Made by a program: the position numbers and the translations under genes. Of a stretch of 64,000 bases of DNA, positions 36,873-46,966 are shown piece by piece (position 1 is the stretch's first letter; each line of letters begins with the position of its first letter). A model generated the notes under the pieces. It had not been told where the DNA came from and searched no databases. It worked only from the letters and a program-made list of their open reading frames with translations. The DNA is from Borrelia sp. RT5S (GTDB lineage: Bacteria; Spirochaetota; Spirochaetia; Borreliales; Borreliaceae): contig NZ_CP088936.1 in the NCBI RefSeq assembly GCF_021165755.1, positions 186,001-250,000 of the forward strand. Reading direction: 5' to 3'.

Positions 36873-38410
36873 ATACAGTTCAAATAAACAAACTGTTAAA
36901 CAAAATTTCATTTTCCATAATAAAATTAATCTCTTACTCTTTAATAGCATTATTGTTCTTCTTAATATCTTATATATTATACAATTCGTTATTTTTTTCT
37001 GTTAAAAAACAAACATTGTTTTTAAGTGAATCAAGCCATTTCCTACCTTTAGCGTTTAAGGGCAAGACAGTCAAAATTGCCTTTATTATAAATAAAAGCA
37101 TTAAAATAGATGAACTTACTACCAAAGACATCCATGACATATACAATAATAAGATCTCACATTGGGGAAGCATCTCTGATCAAGTCATAGACACAGCACC
37201 AATTGCAAGTTCAGAGTCAAATCTATCCGGAAAAGTTATACTGAAAATTTTTACACAGAATAACAAATTTAACAACAGATATATAAGAGTTGAAGAATCT
37301 AATGAAGAAATGATACGAACCGTCAATGAAACTTCGGGTGCTATTGGGTTTCTAACAAAAGAAGACCTTGAAAAATTAAATTTTAAGAAATATCCAGAGA
37401 TTAAATCCATAAAAATTAAATCTATGTCTATTTTGGTAGGCAAGAAAACACTACAAAGAGGCGAAAATGAAATTGTCAACACGTTGTGCCTAGAAATGGC
37501 TGAAAAATTACTCAAAGGGAAAAAAACTTGGAATGACTTAATACTTAAAAATATTGACTCAAATGTTATAAAATACTCAGCTTATAATCAGAATGCAATA
37601 AGGGAAGTAGAAGAAAAAGAGGGTACGGTTGCCATTGTACCCTGGCATTCTTTCTATAAAAGCCATGCTCCCTTTCTCAAGCTATACTACATAAAAAAGA
37701 GTATGCCCTTAAATTTAAATTTCATATTATCCACCCCAAGAAATTCTGGTGCATATGGAGGTATTTCTTATTTAATCGTTAATACCTTTTATGTGATATT
37801 ATTAACGGCCATAATCTCAATTTCGATAGGAATTGGTACAGGAATACTGCTTGCAGAATACACTTCAAATAAAATATTCTATAAAACAATATCTATGAGT
37901 GTTGACATTTTGTCCTCGATTCCTGCAATCATCTTCGGGCTCTTTGGACTCATGTTTTTTGTTCCAATTTTTGGGATGGGGGTCTTTTCTGGAGCCATGA
38001 CAAGCTCTTTGATGATACTACCAATGATTATTAAAACAACCGAAGAAGCATTTAAGTCAATCCCCAAATCATATAAATACGCTTCGTTTGCTCTGGGAGC
38101 AAACAAAACAGAAACTATAGTTAAAATTTTACTACCCGCTGCTAGTCCGGGCATTTTAACGGGAGTAGTTCTTGCAATAGGTCGAGCACTTGGAGAAACA
38201 GCAGTGCTTTTATTTACAATGGGAACAAATTTAGGCCTTGCAGGCGCTTTAGATGAACCTGCAAGAAGTTTAACCGTACACTTATTGTTACTATTTCAAG
38301 AAGGACACCTAGACAAGGGGTTTGGAACAGCATCAATACTTATCATAATGGTGCTCTTAATAAACTTGATATCAAAATTTCTAATTGGTAGACTATATAG
38401 GATTAAATAA
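36869..38410 (+). CDS. pstA: phosphate ABC transporter permease PstA with a PstS-like periplasmic insert
   Basis: At 513 residues it is far longer than typical PstA (about 280-300). Helix 1 is at about 17-43; residues 44-295 form a large hydrophilic, presumably periplasmic insert; residues 298-513 are the normal permease with the ABC loop KILLPAASPGILTGVVLAIG. The insert resembles PstS from this window: KIDELTTKDIHDIYNNKISH (79-98) lines up without gaps with PstS 112-131, and then SGKVILKIF and MIRTVNETSGAIGF (148-161) match PstS in order. A second such stretch, NAIREVEEKEGTVAIVPW (242-259), may be a repeat. The start is GTG. Confidence 0.92.
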   Translation: MNTVQINKLLNKISFSIIKLISYSLIALLFFLISYILYNSLFFSVKKQTLFLSESSHFLPLAFKGKTVKIAFIINKSIKIDELTTKDIHDIYNNKISHWGSISDQVIDTAPIASSESNLSGKVILKIFTQNNKFNNRYIRVEESNEEMIRTVNETSGAIGFLTKEDLEKLNFKKYPEIKSIKIKSMSILVGKKTLQRGENEIVNTLCLEMAEKLLKGKKTWNDLILKNIDSNVIKYSAYNQNAIREVEEKEGTVAIVPWHSFYKSHAPFLKLYYIKKSMPLNLNFILSTPRNSGAYGGISYLIVNTFYVILLTAIISISIGIGTGILLAEYTSNKIFYKTISMSVDILSSIPAIIFGLFGLMFFVPIFGMGVFSGAMTSSLMILPMIIKTTEEAFKSIPKSYKYASFALGANKTETIVKILLPAASPGILTGVVLAIGRALGETAVLLFTMGTNLGLAGALDEPARSLTVHLLLLFQEGHLDKGFGTASILIIMVLLINLISKFLIGRLYRIK

Positions 38411-39175
38411 ATGAACAAAGACAACGCAATCATTCAAACAGAAAACTTGAGCTTATTTTATACGGACTTTAAGGCATTAAGTAATATTAATATATCTATA
38501 CTGAGAAATAACATCACAGCCTTAATAGGTCCATCGGGCTGTGGAAAGTCAACATTTCTCAGAACGCTTAACAGAATGAATGATCTTGTGGAAGGCGTTA
38601 AAATAGAAGGGAAGGTACTTTATGAGGGTAAAAGCATTTACTCAAATAATTTTGATGTTCTTGAACTTAGAAGAAAAATTGGAATGGTATTCCAAACTCC
38701 TAATCCATTTTTAATGTCTGTTTATGACAATATAAGTTATGGACCCAAAATTCATGGCATTAAAGACAAAAAAAAACTAGATGAGGTTGTTGAAAAATCT
38801 TTAATAAAATCTGCTCTTTGGAATGAAGTAAAAGATAAACTTAACAGAAATGCACTAAGTCTTTCAGGAGGACAGCAACAAAGACTCTGCATTGCAAGAA
38901 CTCTTGCCATTGAGCCAAATGTCATACTGATGGATGAACCCACTTCCGCTCTTGACCCAATATCGACGGGAAAAATTGAAGAGTTAATAATTAATTTAAA
39001 GGAAAGCTACACTATTATAATAGTTACTCATAATATGCAGCAAGCTGGAAGGATATCTGACCAAACCGCATTCTTCCTTAATGGATACATTGAAGAAGAA
39101 AGCCCAACAGATGAATTATTCTTCAATCCTAAAAACATTAAGACCGAAGAATATATCACTGGTAAGTTTGGCTAA
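38411..39175 (+). CDS. pstB: phosphate ABC transporter ATP-binding protein PstB
   Basis: The ATPase that powers phosphate import. Walker A is GPSGCGKST, the signature is [14 protein letters not shown], Walker B is [13 protein letters not shown], and the switch His lies in [13 protein letters not shown]. The segment [12 protein letters not shown] is typical of PstB. It directly abuts pstA. Length 254 is normal. No phoU follows in this window; the next gene is on the other strand, one base away. Confidence 0.97.
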   Translation: MNKDNAIIQTENLSLFYTDFKALSNINISILRNNITALIGPSGCGKSTFLRTLNRMNDLVEGVKIEGKVLYEGKSIYSNNFDVLELRRKIGMVFQTPNPFLMSVYDNISYGPKIHGIKDKKKLDEVVEKSLIKSALWNEVKDKLNRNALSLSGGQQQRLCIARTLAIEPNVILMDEPTSALDPISTGKIEELIINLKESYTIIIVTHNMQQAGRISDQTAFFLNGYIEEESPTDELFFNPKNIKTEEYITGKFG

Positions 39176-39176
39176 A

Positions 39177-39998
39177 TTAACCCAAAGAAACATCAAGGAA
39201 CATCATTAAAGTAAATCCAATGATTCCAAATATGGTTGGCACCTTACTGTCAATATCTTTTCTTTTAGATTCAGGTATTAACTGTTCAATTGAGACATAA
39301 ATCATTGCTCCTGCAGAAAAAGATAAGGCAAAGGGCAAAATTCTGGTAAAAGTATAAACGGCATAAGCACCTAAAATACCTCCAAAAATTTCTACCAAAC
39401 CTGACATCTGTCCATAATTAAAACATTTCCATAGAGGAACATTTCCTCGTCTTAAGGGCAAAGAAATAGCTGCACCTTCCGGCATATTTTGAATACCAAT
39501 TCCTAACGTAAGAATCATAGCACCAACCAAGGTATGTATATCAGGAGTAGCAACTAAAGCCCCAAATGCGACACCAACAGCAAGTCCTTCCGGGAAATTA
39601 TGTAGAGTAACAGCCGTAAAAAGTAAAAAGTCCTTTTTTCCGTGTCTTGTTAAATCTTCATCAATAAATGTAAGCTTATCAAGATCCGGCACAAATACAT
39701 CCACAGTATATATAAAAAAGGCGCCTAAAAGAAATCCAAAAACCGCAGGCATCCATGTAACATAACCAAGCTCTTCCGCTCTCTCTATTGCAGGTTGAAT
39801 AAGTGAAAAAAAACTAGCAGCAATCATAATACCTGCTGAAAATCCAAGCATAGCGTCCATTATTTTATTATTTACTCTTCTGAAAAAAAAGACAGCTGCT
39901 GCTCCAAAAGCTGTAGTAAACCAAGTAAAAGTGGATCCTAGAAACCCCAATAAAACAGGATGCAAAGTCAATAGATATTCCCCAAAATGCTCAAACAT
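39177..39998 (-). CDS. gufA: ZIP-family metal transporter (GufA type)
   Basis: A 273-residue membrane protein of the ZIP family, which moves zinc or other divalent metals into the cytoplasm. Helices IV and V carry the metal-site motifs HNFPEGLAVGVAFG and GIGIQNMPEGAAISLPLR (His-Asn-x-x-Glu-Gly and Asn-x-x-Glu-Gly). The ATG has an AGGAGG ribosome site. Metal specificity cannot be read from sequence. Near its start an AATTGATCAATT palindrome (40029-40040) lies in the upstream region. Confidence 0.92.
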   Translation of the reverse strand: MFEHFGEYLLTLHPVLLGFLGSTFTWFTTAFGAAAVFFFRRVNNKIMDAMLGFSAGIMIAASFFSLIQPAIERAEELGYVTWMPAVFGFLLGAFFIYTVDVFVPDLDKLTFIDEDLTRHGKKDFLLFTAVTLHNFPEGLAVGVAFGALVATPDIHTLVGAMILTLGIGIQNMPEGAAISLPLRRGNVPLWKCFNYGQMSGLVEIFGGILGAYAVYTFTRILPFALSFSAGAMIYVSIEQLIPESKRKDIDSKVPTIFGIIGFTLMMFLDVSLG

Positions 39999-40076
39999 AA
40001 AATATCCTCCTAAATTTCATTAATTATCAATTGATCAATTATTGTTTATTAATTAAAGAAGCAAAATTACTGTCCA

Positions 40077-41858
40077 TCAGTCAGTTAAACCTGCCCTTAT
40101 TCTTCTTATACCTGAAGAAGAAGCCTGTTCTTTTTGTATTTTAAAAGTACCAAGCTCACTAGTATTCTTAACATGAGGACCACCACAAACTTCAATTGAA
40201 AAGCCATCTATCTCATAAACACTCACAATATCGTCATATTTTTCACCAAAAAGAGCCATAGCGCCTCTGGCTACAGCATCATCCAAGCTCATTATAGATT
40301 TTTTCACAGACAATGCATTCTTTATTTGTAAGTTGACCATATCCTCGACCCTTTTTATCTCATCATCCGTCATTTTGTGAGGATGACTAAAATCAAATCT
40401 CAGTCTTTCTGCCGTAATATTACTTCCCCTCTGCCTTACATGCTCACCCAATACCAATTGAAGCGCCTTATGCAGCAAATGAGTGGCTGTGTGTAACTTA
40501 GTGGTTTCATATGTACAATCAGCAAGTCCCCCCCTAAAAACCCTATCACCTCCCTTCTTAGAAACCTCTTGATGCTTTCTAAAATGTTCTTCAAATCCTA
40601 ATCTATCTACACTAAACCCGTGTTCAGATGCAAGTTCCTCTGTTATTTCAAAAGGAAATCCATAAGTATCGTAAAGCTTAAAAGAAAACTCACCAGGAAT
40701 CTCCCTCAACGATAATTTTTGAATCAGTTTAATAAATTCTTGCTCACCCTGCCGCAGGGTTTTAAAAAATTTTTCCTCTTCCTTATCAAGCTCATTCTTA
40801 ATAAAATCCTTCTTTTCCATTATTTCTTTATAAAAAAATTTATAAATTTGCTCAACAGAATCAACAAGATTTGCTAAAAAATGAGACTCTATACCAAGCT
40901 TTTTTGCATATCTAATAGCTCTTCTAATAATTCTTCTTAAAACATATCCTTGTCCTACGTTAGAAGGGAGAACTGCAAAATTATCAGCTAGAATAAAACA
41001 ACTTGCCTTAATATGATCTGCAATTATTCGAATAGCCCTATCGTCTGCCAAATTTTGTCCATAAACTCTTCCAGATACTTTCTCAATTCCTTCTATTATA
41101 GGTCTAAAAGCCTCTGTGTCATAAACTGAAGATTTCCCTTGCAAAAATGTAATAGTCCTCTCAACTCCCATGCCCGTATCAACACACTTTCGAGTCAGTT
41201 CTTCATAACTACCATCTTCATTTTTCCTGTATTGCATAAAAACGTTGTTCCAAATTTCGAAATATTTACCACAACCACACGCAATATCACAGTTAATGCA
41301 ACATTTATCTATTCCCGTATCAACAAATATTTCAGTATCTGGACCACAAGGCCCCACATTCCCAACAGGCCCCCAAAAATTATGCTCCCTTGATAGATAA
41401 AATATCCTATCACTAGGAATTCCAAGACTCTCCCAAACACTTGCCGTCTCTGTATCTCGTGGAACGGCATCATCACCCTCAAAAACGCTAACATAAAGTT
41501 TATTTTTTGGTATATTTAGATAGCTAGGCGAGGTTAAAAATTCAAAACTATACTTCACAGAAAGTTCTTTAAAATAACTACCAAGAGACCAATTCCCAAG
41601 CATCTCAAAAAAAGTTAAATGACTAAAATCTCCAACCTCATCAATATCTCCCGTTCTTAAACATTTCTGAACATCGACTAACATATCTCCAGATGGATGT
41701 ATTTCTCCAAGAAGATAAGGAACAAGAGGTTGCATACCTGCTGTATTAAAAAGTACAGTAGAATCATTGTCGGGTATTAAAGATTTACCCGATATCTCAA
41801 AATGCCCCTTACTCTTGAAAAACTCTATATACTTTCTGCGTAGCTCATCAAGTTCCAC
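40077..41858 (-). CDS. alaS: alanyl-tRNA synthetase, short form lacking the C-Ala domain
   Basis: A class II synthetase with motif 1-3 features such as FFKSKGHFEISGKSLIP, NTAGMQPLVPYLLGE and GMGVERTITFLQG. The editing domain is present: HTATHLLHK and CGGPHVKNTSELG hold the zinc ligands. The protein stops at 593 residues, soon after the editing domain, whereas most bacterial AlaRS have about 870; the C-terminal dimerisation domain is absent. A Cys-rich cluster (CCINCDIACGCG) lies near residue 190. GTG is the start, sharing its G with the fliG1 stop. This length is as I remember for Borrelia AlaRS, so it is not a truncation. Confidence 0.95.
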   Translation of the reverse strand: MELDELRRKYIEFFKSKGHFEISGKSLIPDNDSTVLFNTAGMQPLVPYLLGEIHPSGDMLVDVQKCLRTGDIDEVGDFSHLTFFEMLGNWSLGSYFKELSVKYSFEFLTSPSYLNIPKNKLYVSVFEGDDAVPRDTETASVWESLGIPSDRIFYLSREHNFWGPVGNVGPCGPDTEIFVDTGIDKCCINCDIACGCGKYFEIWNNVFMQYRKNEDGSYEELTRKCVDTGMGVERTITFLQGKSSVYDTEAFRPIIEGIEKVSGRVYGQNLADDRAIRIIADHIKASCFILADNFAVLPSNVGQGYVLRRIIRRAIRYAKKLGIESHFLANLVDSVEQIYKFFYKEIMEKKDFIKNELDKEEEKFFKTLRQGEQEFIKLIQKLSLREIPGEFSFKLYDTYGFPFEITEELASEHGFSVDRLGFEEHFRKHQEVSKKGGDRVFRGGLADCTYETTKLHTATHLLHKALQLVLGEHVRQRGSNITAERLRFDFSHPHKMTDDEIKRVEDMVNLQIKNALSVKKSIMSLDDAVARGAMALFGEKYDDIVSVYEIDGFSIEVCGGPHVKNTSELGTFKIQKEQASSSGIRRIRAGLTD

Positions 41859-43075
41859 TAAACAAACTCCTCGTTCTTTCTATATATTATTAGTGCACCC
41901 TTTAAGGTCAACTCCTTAACATAATCGAGAAAGGATGTAGTCATTTGCCTAATATCCTTTCTCTTTACTCTTCTTAAAAAAGACTCTTCTTCTAAAATAA
42001 TTTCTTTACGCCTCCTTGAGACGTTTAAAAGAATCTTATCTCTAATCTCATCACTCTTATCCTTAATAAGGATAGCAATATTATTGTCTGTAAATTCCCT
42101 TAAAATATTATGCATATCATTATCTGAAATACGTAGTATTATATCAATATCAAATATCTTCTCCTTAATCTCACTATCTTTTAATGGATTAAAGGCCTTC
42201 ATATCAATATTATTTAAAAGATTCTTCTCATCCTCAGAGTCCATGTAGCTTAAAATGTCAACCAATATCCTAGACCCATCTAATTTCTCAGTCTTAAGCT
42301 TCCCCTGCATCTCAAACCTACTCTTCAGTCTATCAGAAATAATCTCAACCATATCCACATTAAATTGCCTTGGCTTAGCAAGTTCTTTAATAAATTGTTT
42401 CTTAATGTCCTCTTCTAGCATAGAAAAAACATACTTTTTCTGTTCTCTAGCCAAGTAGTTGTATACTATAAGAAGGGTTTTCACATTCTCATCCCTAATT
42501 AAAGCCCAAAGCTGTTCATGCTCAACACCAGATAAATAACTGAAAGGCACAAAAGGATCCACTCCTGTAACTCTTTTATAAATCTCCTTTGCTTTTGACT
42601 TACTTAAAGACTTATTCAACAGCTCATAAGTAAATTTACTATCAATCTTTAAACATCTGCTCTCATGCCTGACCAGCTCTTCAAATTCCTCGATAATACG
42701 CTTCTTATCACTAGGAGTAATATACTTAATCTTGGCAATTTCTTCGGTAATAGAGATTATGTGAGCATCATCAAGCTCACACATAATCTCTGAAGATTTC
42801 TCAAGACCAATAGCTAGAAAATACTTTGCTATCTTTGTAACCTTACCCTCTTTACGAATAAATCCAAGTCTTTGAGCTCCCCCCTTAAGAGACCCCTGTT
42901 TGCCCACAGATGCACTCTTACCTTTCCTAACAAGATTAATCCAAGACTTCAGCATCGAACCTTGCTTCTCTTCATCAGAACTTTTGCCACTCAAATTTCC
43001 TCTGCCAGTGGCGCCAAGAGTTTTGGTTCCTAAATTTTTCGCATTCTGATACTTAGAAAGTCTAGGATCCTGCAT
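41858..43075 (-). CDS. fliG1: flagellar motor switch protein FliG1
   Basis: A FliG-family protein of 405 residues. The N-terminal 80 residues are basic and low in complexity (MQDPRLSKYQNAKNLGTKTL). The FliG domains start near residue 90 with KYFLAIGLEKSSEIMCELDD, then VDPFVPFSYLSGVEHEQLWALI and later ILRISDNDMHNILREF. In Borrelia two FliG proteins are known; this one is FliG1, the paralogue that acts in only some motors. The C-terminal charged residues of the torque-generating helix are poorly conserved. The ATG at 43075 has GAGGGGG upstream; the frame opens at 43087. Confidence 0.9.
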   Translation of the reverse strand: MQDPRLSKYQNAKNLGTKTLGATGRGNLSGKSSDEEKQGSMLKSWINLVRKGKSASVGKQGSLKGGAQRLGFIRKEGKVTKIAKYFLAIGLEKSSEIMCELDDAHIISITEEIAKIKYITPSDKKRIIEEFEELVRHESRCLKIDSKFTYELLNKSLSKSKAKEIYKRVTGVDPFVPFSYLSGVEHEQLWALIRDENVKTLLIVYNYLAREQKKYVFSMLEEDIKKQFIKELAKPRQFNVDMVEIISDRLKSRFEMQGKLKTEKLDGSRILVDILSYMDSEDEKNLLNNIDMKAFNPLKDSEIKEKIFDIDIILRISDNDMHNILREFTDNNIAILIKDKSDEIRDKILLNVSRRRKEIILEEESFLRRVKRKDIRQMTTSFLDYVKELTLKGALIIYRKNEEFV

Positions 43076-43766
43076 AGACCCCCTCAATATTTGTAAGAAC
43101 TAATAAACGAGAACATCCATCAAAAATCTTGGCCGGACAATCCTTTAAAGAAATCTCTGTATTTAAAAAATTTTCCAAAGCGCCCCTCTTCTCCTCGCCC
43201 ATAAAGAGCAAAACACAAGACTTAGCCAATCTTAAAGACTTAGGAGTTAAACTCATTCTTTTAACTGGAGGCTTTGGAGCATCATATTCATACTGATATC
43301 CTTCCATCTCAGAAAACAAAAGCTTTCTTGATGGGAAAAGTGAAGCAATATGCCCATCTTCACCAACAGACAAAATGATTAGATCTAATCTTGTAAACCT
43401 AGTATTGAACTCAATGTTATAATTATGGATAGAAGAGACTTCATCGAACTCATTATAAATAAACGGATGTAGATTAGAACTGTGAATTAAATTTTTTCCT
43501 ATCATTTTCAAAAAAAACCCTTCGCTTAAAAGCCTAAAATTACTATCGTCACTACTCAGATCAACGCACCTTTCATCTACTAAGAAAAAATGAGACTTCT
43601 TAAGTGCATAGTTACCCTCGTTAAAAATATTTAAAAAAGAAATAATATTGCGTCCACCACAAACCCCAATGCTAGTAAAATCATCCTGACTAACGCTACT
43701 TAAAAAAAAGTCAAAAAATCTTCTACCTAAATCACTTTCTTTATTAGAATATAAAAATTCCATCAT
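43062..43766 (-). CDS. pgl: 6-phosphogluconolactonase
   Basis: The NagB-like hydrolase of the pentose phosphate pathway. Family features: ICGGRNIISFLN, FFLVDERCVDL (the active-site region), SVGEDGHIASLFP and PPVKRMSLTPKSLR. The start is ATG at 43766, following an AAAGGA ribosome site; an adjacent ATG at 43763 is as likely, and the frame opens upstream at a TTG. It overlaps fliG1 by 14 bp. Confidence 0.9.
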   Translation of the reverse strand: MMEFLYSNKESDLGRRFFDFFLSSVSQDDFTSIGVCGGRNIISFLNIFNEGNYALKKSHFFLVDERCVDLSSDDSNFRLLSEGFFLKMIGKNLIHSSNLHPFIYNEFDEVSSIHNYNIEFNTRFTRLDLIILSVGEDGHIASLFPSRKLLFSEMEGYQYEYDAPKPPVKRMSLTPKSLRLAKSCVLLFMGEEKRGALENFLNTEISLKDCPAKIFDGCSRLLVLTNIEGVYAGS

Positions 43767-43786
43767 CCTTCCTTTAATCAACCTTC

Positions 43787-44476
43787 CTAGTCCAAGTAAT
43801 AAGAAACTGTGGTAACAACTCTTAACATCTTCCTTAAATAAAGCTCATGGCTTCCCATACTTCTATCAATTGGAAGAAACTCAAAGTACCCTTGACTTGC
43901 ATTTTTAATTTTCCCCAAAGTAGCACCCGAATTCTTTGCAAACTCCAAGGCTGCCAATTTGGCGTTCTTAATGGAATCTGCTAGCATTTCAGGCTTAACG
44001 TCATTAATTTTGTCAAAATAATAACTTGGCCCAAAATTACTAGTTAAGAGCACTCCCTTATTGTAAAGTTCAATGATATTATGACTTGCCTGTTCCATCT
44101 TATCAACATCATTAGTATAAACATTTAAAGAAGCATATGCGCTATACTTGTAAAGAGTTCCTTGATAGTTTCCAATATTAAAGTTCATAGATCCGATCTT
44201 TATGTCACTTTCATTAAATCCGTACCCAACGAAAAATTCTTTTACTGCCATTAAATTTGCATTATTCAACCTATTAATTTCATCCACAGTATTACCAACT
44301 AATTCGTACTGTAGATTCCAACTTGAAGAATTTGATATAACTTCTCTTTCACTTAAGCCCTTAACAGTAATGTAATTTTCATTCTTAATTCCAATATTTC
44401 TTATACCATTAGACAAGATTAATGATGACAACAAAAAAGCCAATGACGACAACAAAACCAACACCCGTCCCGACAT
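43787..44476 (-). CDS. SIMPL-domain (DUF541) exported protein
   Basis: A 229-residue protein with an N-terminal signal anchor (VLVLLSSLAFLLSSLILS) and a SIMPL domain: YITVKGLSEREVISN, LMAVKEFFVGYGFNESDI, YSAYASLNVYTNDVDK, and the late KNAKLAALEFAKNSGATLGKI. SIMPL proteins are periplasmic, and their function is not known in bacteria. It lies upstream of pgl, co-oriented. Confidence 0.82.
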   Translation of the reverse strand: MSGRVLVLLSSLAFLLSSLILSNGIRNIGIKNENYITVKGLSEREVISNSSSWNLQYELVGNTVDEINRLNNANLMAVKEFFVGYGFNESDIKIGSMNFNIGNYQGTLYKYSAYASLNVYTNDVDKMEQASHNIIELYNKGVLLTSNFGPSYYFDKINDVKPEMLADSIKNAKLAALEFAKNSGATLGKIKNASQGYFEFLPIDRSMGSHELYLRKMLRVVTTVSYYLD

Positions 44477-44508
44477 TACACCACCTCCTAGCTCTTAAGA
44501 AAAACAAA

Positions 44509-44537
44509 TTGTTAAATCAAGGAATTTATTTTAACAT
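44509..44537 (+). promoter_or_regulatory. candidate promoter of dus giving a leaderless mRNA
   Basis: TTGTTA (44509-44514), 17 bases, TAACAT (44532-44537). The start of transcription would fall at or within a few bases of the ATG at 44546. No ribosome site stands at the proper distance. Confidence 0.35.
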
Positions 44538-44545
44538 ATTATGCA

Positions 44546-45553
44546 ATGTTAATAAAACGAAAAATATCAATAGCACCCATGGTGGATGTTACAGATGAAC
44601 ATTTTCGATATCTAATAAGATTGTTGTCGAAAAAAGTTACCCTATATACCCCCATGATTTCTGCAAAGTCAATTACAATGGGTAACTTAAACAAGGTTAT
44701 CAAACAAACGCCTACGGATTCTCCAGTTGCGCTTCAGATAGCAACAAACTGTGAAAATGATGCTGCTAAAGCAATAGAAATTCTTGAAAACAAATTTAAT
44801 TTTGATGAATATAATCTTAACATTGGCTGTCCTTCTTCTCGAGTCCAAAATGCTAATTACGGAGCCTGTTTAATGAAAAATCCAACTCAAGTGGGAAAAA
44901 TCTTGCAGGCAATGAAAAAGAACACAAACAAGCCAGTCTCAATTAAAAACAGAATAGGAATAAGGGACCATGAAAAAAACTATTGCGAAGAAACCTACAC
45001 AGAACTTAAACAATTTGTAGACAAAATTACAACATTTGAAATCAAAAATTTCATTGTACATGCACGGTTAGCCATATTAAATGGATACTCCCCTAAAAAT
45101 AATAGAAATATTCCAAGACTTAGGCACGAATTTGTTTACAAATTAAAACAGGAACATAAAAATTTATTTATTGAAGCAAATGGAGGCATTAACAACAACA
45201 AGCATATCAGAGAACATCTATTGCACGTAGACTCCGTAATGATTGGAAGAGCCGCAGCAGAAAATCCTTACTTTATTGCCACAGCTTCAAGAGAATTCTT
45301 AGAAGAAAAGGAAGAGATCCCAACAAGAGCAGACCTGCTATTACAAATGACAGAATACATTAAAGAGTATAATGAGTGTTTCTCAATCAGCACTGTTCTA
45401 AAACACATAATGGGAATAATGTTTGCTAAAGAAGGTGCTTGTAAATTCAGGCAAGCCCTAACAGCCCCCTTTCCTAAAAACCTTAAAAACCATGAAATAC
45501 TACTGAAAGCAATTGAAAACTTAAAAGATAACATCCTTAGTTCTAATTCTTAG
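44546..45553 (+). CDS. dusA: tRNA-dihydrouridine synthase, DusA-like
   Basis: A flavoprotein that reduces uridines in the D-loop of tRNA. The TIM barrel begins [21 protein letters not shown], as in DusA. The catalytic Cys lies in [10 protein letters not shown], just after NIGCPSSRV; the FMN-binding segments [10 protein letters not shown] and IEANGGINN, plus [15 protein letters not shown], are present. Length 335 fits DusA. The end overlaps serS convergently by 11 bp. Confidence 0.92.
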   Translation: MLIKRKISIAPMVDVTDEHFRYLIRLLSKKVTLYTPMISAKSITMGNLNKVIKQTPTDSPVALQIATNCENDAAKAIEILENKFNFDEYNLNIGCPSSRVQNANYGACLMKNPTQVGKILQAMKKNTNKPVSIKNRIGIRDHEKNYCEETYTELKQFVDKITTFEIKNFIVHARLAILNGYSPKNNRNIPRLRHEFVYKLKQEHKNLFIEANGGINNNKHIREHLLHVDSVMIGRAAAENPYFIATASREFLEEKEEIPTRADLLLQMTEYIKEYNECFSISTVLKHIMGIMFAKEGACKFRQALTAPFPKNLKNHEILLKAIENLKDNILSSNS

Positions 45554-46817
45554 ATGCTATATAATCAAATCCCGTGTATTTAATCAAATTCTTAGGGATT
45601 CTAACACCCCCTTTTTCGTCTTGAAAATTTTCAATGATAGCAATAATGGCTCTTGTTGAAGCTATTGCTGTTCCATTTACCATGTGCACAAACTTATTTT
45701 GCCCATCCTCCCTATATCTAATCCTAAGGCGCCTTGCCTGATAATCTGTACAGTTTGAAGTTGAAGTAACCTCACCATATTCTCCCTTTTCTCCCCTACC
45801 CGGCATCCAAGCCTCAATATCATACTTTTTATAAGCTGGCGCTCCAAGGTCAAAAGTACACACATTTAAAACTCTGTATGGAATCTCAAGCTCACTAAAA
45901 ATTTCCTCTTCTAGTTCCAAAAATTCATTATGAATACGATCAGACTCTTCCCTTCTACATAAACAAAACATTTCGACCTTACTAAATTGATGTACCCTAT
46001 AAAGACCCCTAGAGAATTGTCCAGCTGCTCCTGCTTCTTTTCTAAAACAATGTGAAAGTCCTGCCATTTTTATTGGAGACTTAAGATCAAGTATCGTGTC
46101 ATGGTAATATCCTCCTAGAGTAATCTCAGCTGTACCAATAAGATATTTATCCGTATTCTCAATCTTGTAAATATTACTTTCACTCCCACGAGGATTAAAT
46201 CCAATTCCATCAACTATAAATTCTCTTGCAACATCTGGTGTGATAAATAAATCAAAACCCTTAAGCTTAAGTTTATTTAAAGCAAAATTAATCAATGCAA
46301 GCTCCAACAAAACACCCTCATTTTTAAGATAATAAAACTTATTGCCACTTACTTCACGAGCTCTTTCAAAATCAAAAAGGCCCAAATTGTCTCCAATTTC
46401 TAAATGATCCTTTGGCTTGAAACTAAACTCTGGAATAGCCCCCGAAGTTTTCATTAAAACATTTCCGTCTTCACTACCGCCAACAGGTGCATCGGGAGCA
46501 GCCATGTTTGGAATCTTTTTGTGCTCAACTAAAAGCTTCGCCGTTATATGTTCTAATTTTTCTTCTAAAGCCGTAATTTCTGCCTTTAAAGCTCTCCCGC
46601 TTTCTACCAAAGACTGCCTATGCGTATCATCAACCGCTCCTTTCATGGAATTGGCATTTTCATTCCTAACAGCACTAAGCTCACTTATTCTAGTAACAAG
46701 CTTCTTGCGTTCATCATCAAGAACAACTAGAATGTCAATATCTAATTGTAGACCTTTATCTTTAATATTTTTACGAACAAGATCCATATTATCTCTTATA
46801 AACTTCAAATCAAGCAT
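45543..46817 (-). CDS. serS: seryl-tRNA synthetase
   Basis: A class II synthetase that charges tRNA-Ser. The N-terminal tRNA-binding coiled coil starts [20 protein letters not shown] and runs to about residue 100. The catalytic core includes [38 protein letters not shown] (motif 2), and the motif 3 stretch [20 protein letters not shown]. Length 424 is normal. Confidence 0.98.
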   Translation of the reverse strand: MLDLKFIRDNMDLVRKNIKDKGLQLDIDILVVLDDERKKLVTRISELSAVRNENANSMKGAVDDTHRQSLVESGRALKAEITALEEKLEHITAKLLVEHKKIPNMAAPDAPVGGSEDGNVLMKTSGAIPEFSFKPKDHLEIGDNLGLFDFERAREVSGNKFYYLKNEGVLLELALINFALNKLKLKGFDLFITPDVAREFIVDGIGFNPRGSESNIYKIENTDKYLIGTAEITLGGYYHDTILDLKSPIKMAGLSHCFRKEAGAAGQFSRGLYRVHQFSKVEMFCLCRREESDRIHNEFLELEEEIFSELEIPYRVLNVCTFDLGAPAYKKYDIEAWMPGRGEKGEYGEVTSTSNCTDYQARRLRIRYREDGQNKFVHMVNGTAIASTRAIIAIIENFQDEKGGVRIPKNLIKYTGFDYIASKN

Positions 46818-46914
46818 TAGGGAACTCCCACAATAAATTTAACTAAAGTTAATCCGCTAATTAAAGCAAAATAAAATTTAAATCGATCTATATTAATTAG
46901 CACAAGAATTATTA

Positions 46915-46920
46915 TATAAT
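46915..46920 (+). promoter_or_regulatory. TATAAT -10 box upstream of the lipoprotein gene
   Basis: A perfect TATAAT 46 bases before the ATG at 46967; the -35 region is AT-rich and weak. Confidence 0.4.
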
Positions 46921-46966
46921 AACTTGAGAATAATAGTGGGTTGCCTTTGCAGCGGGAGGTTGGTTT

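Noticed and set aside
36869-38410. Long PstA as an assembly fusion of two genes
   Set aside because: The frame is continuous, the first membrane helix and the permease core are in normal order, and the insert has the base composition of its neighbours.
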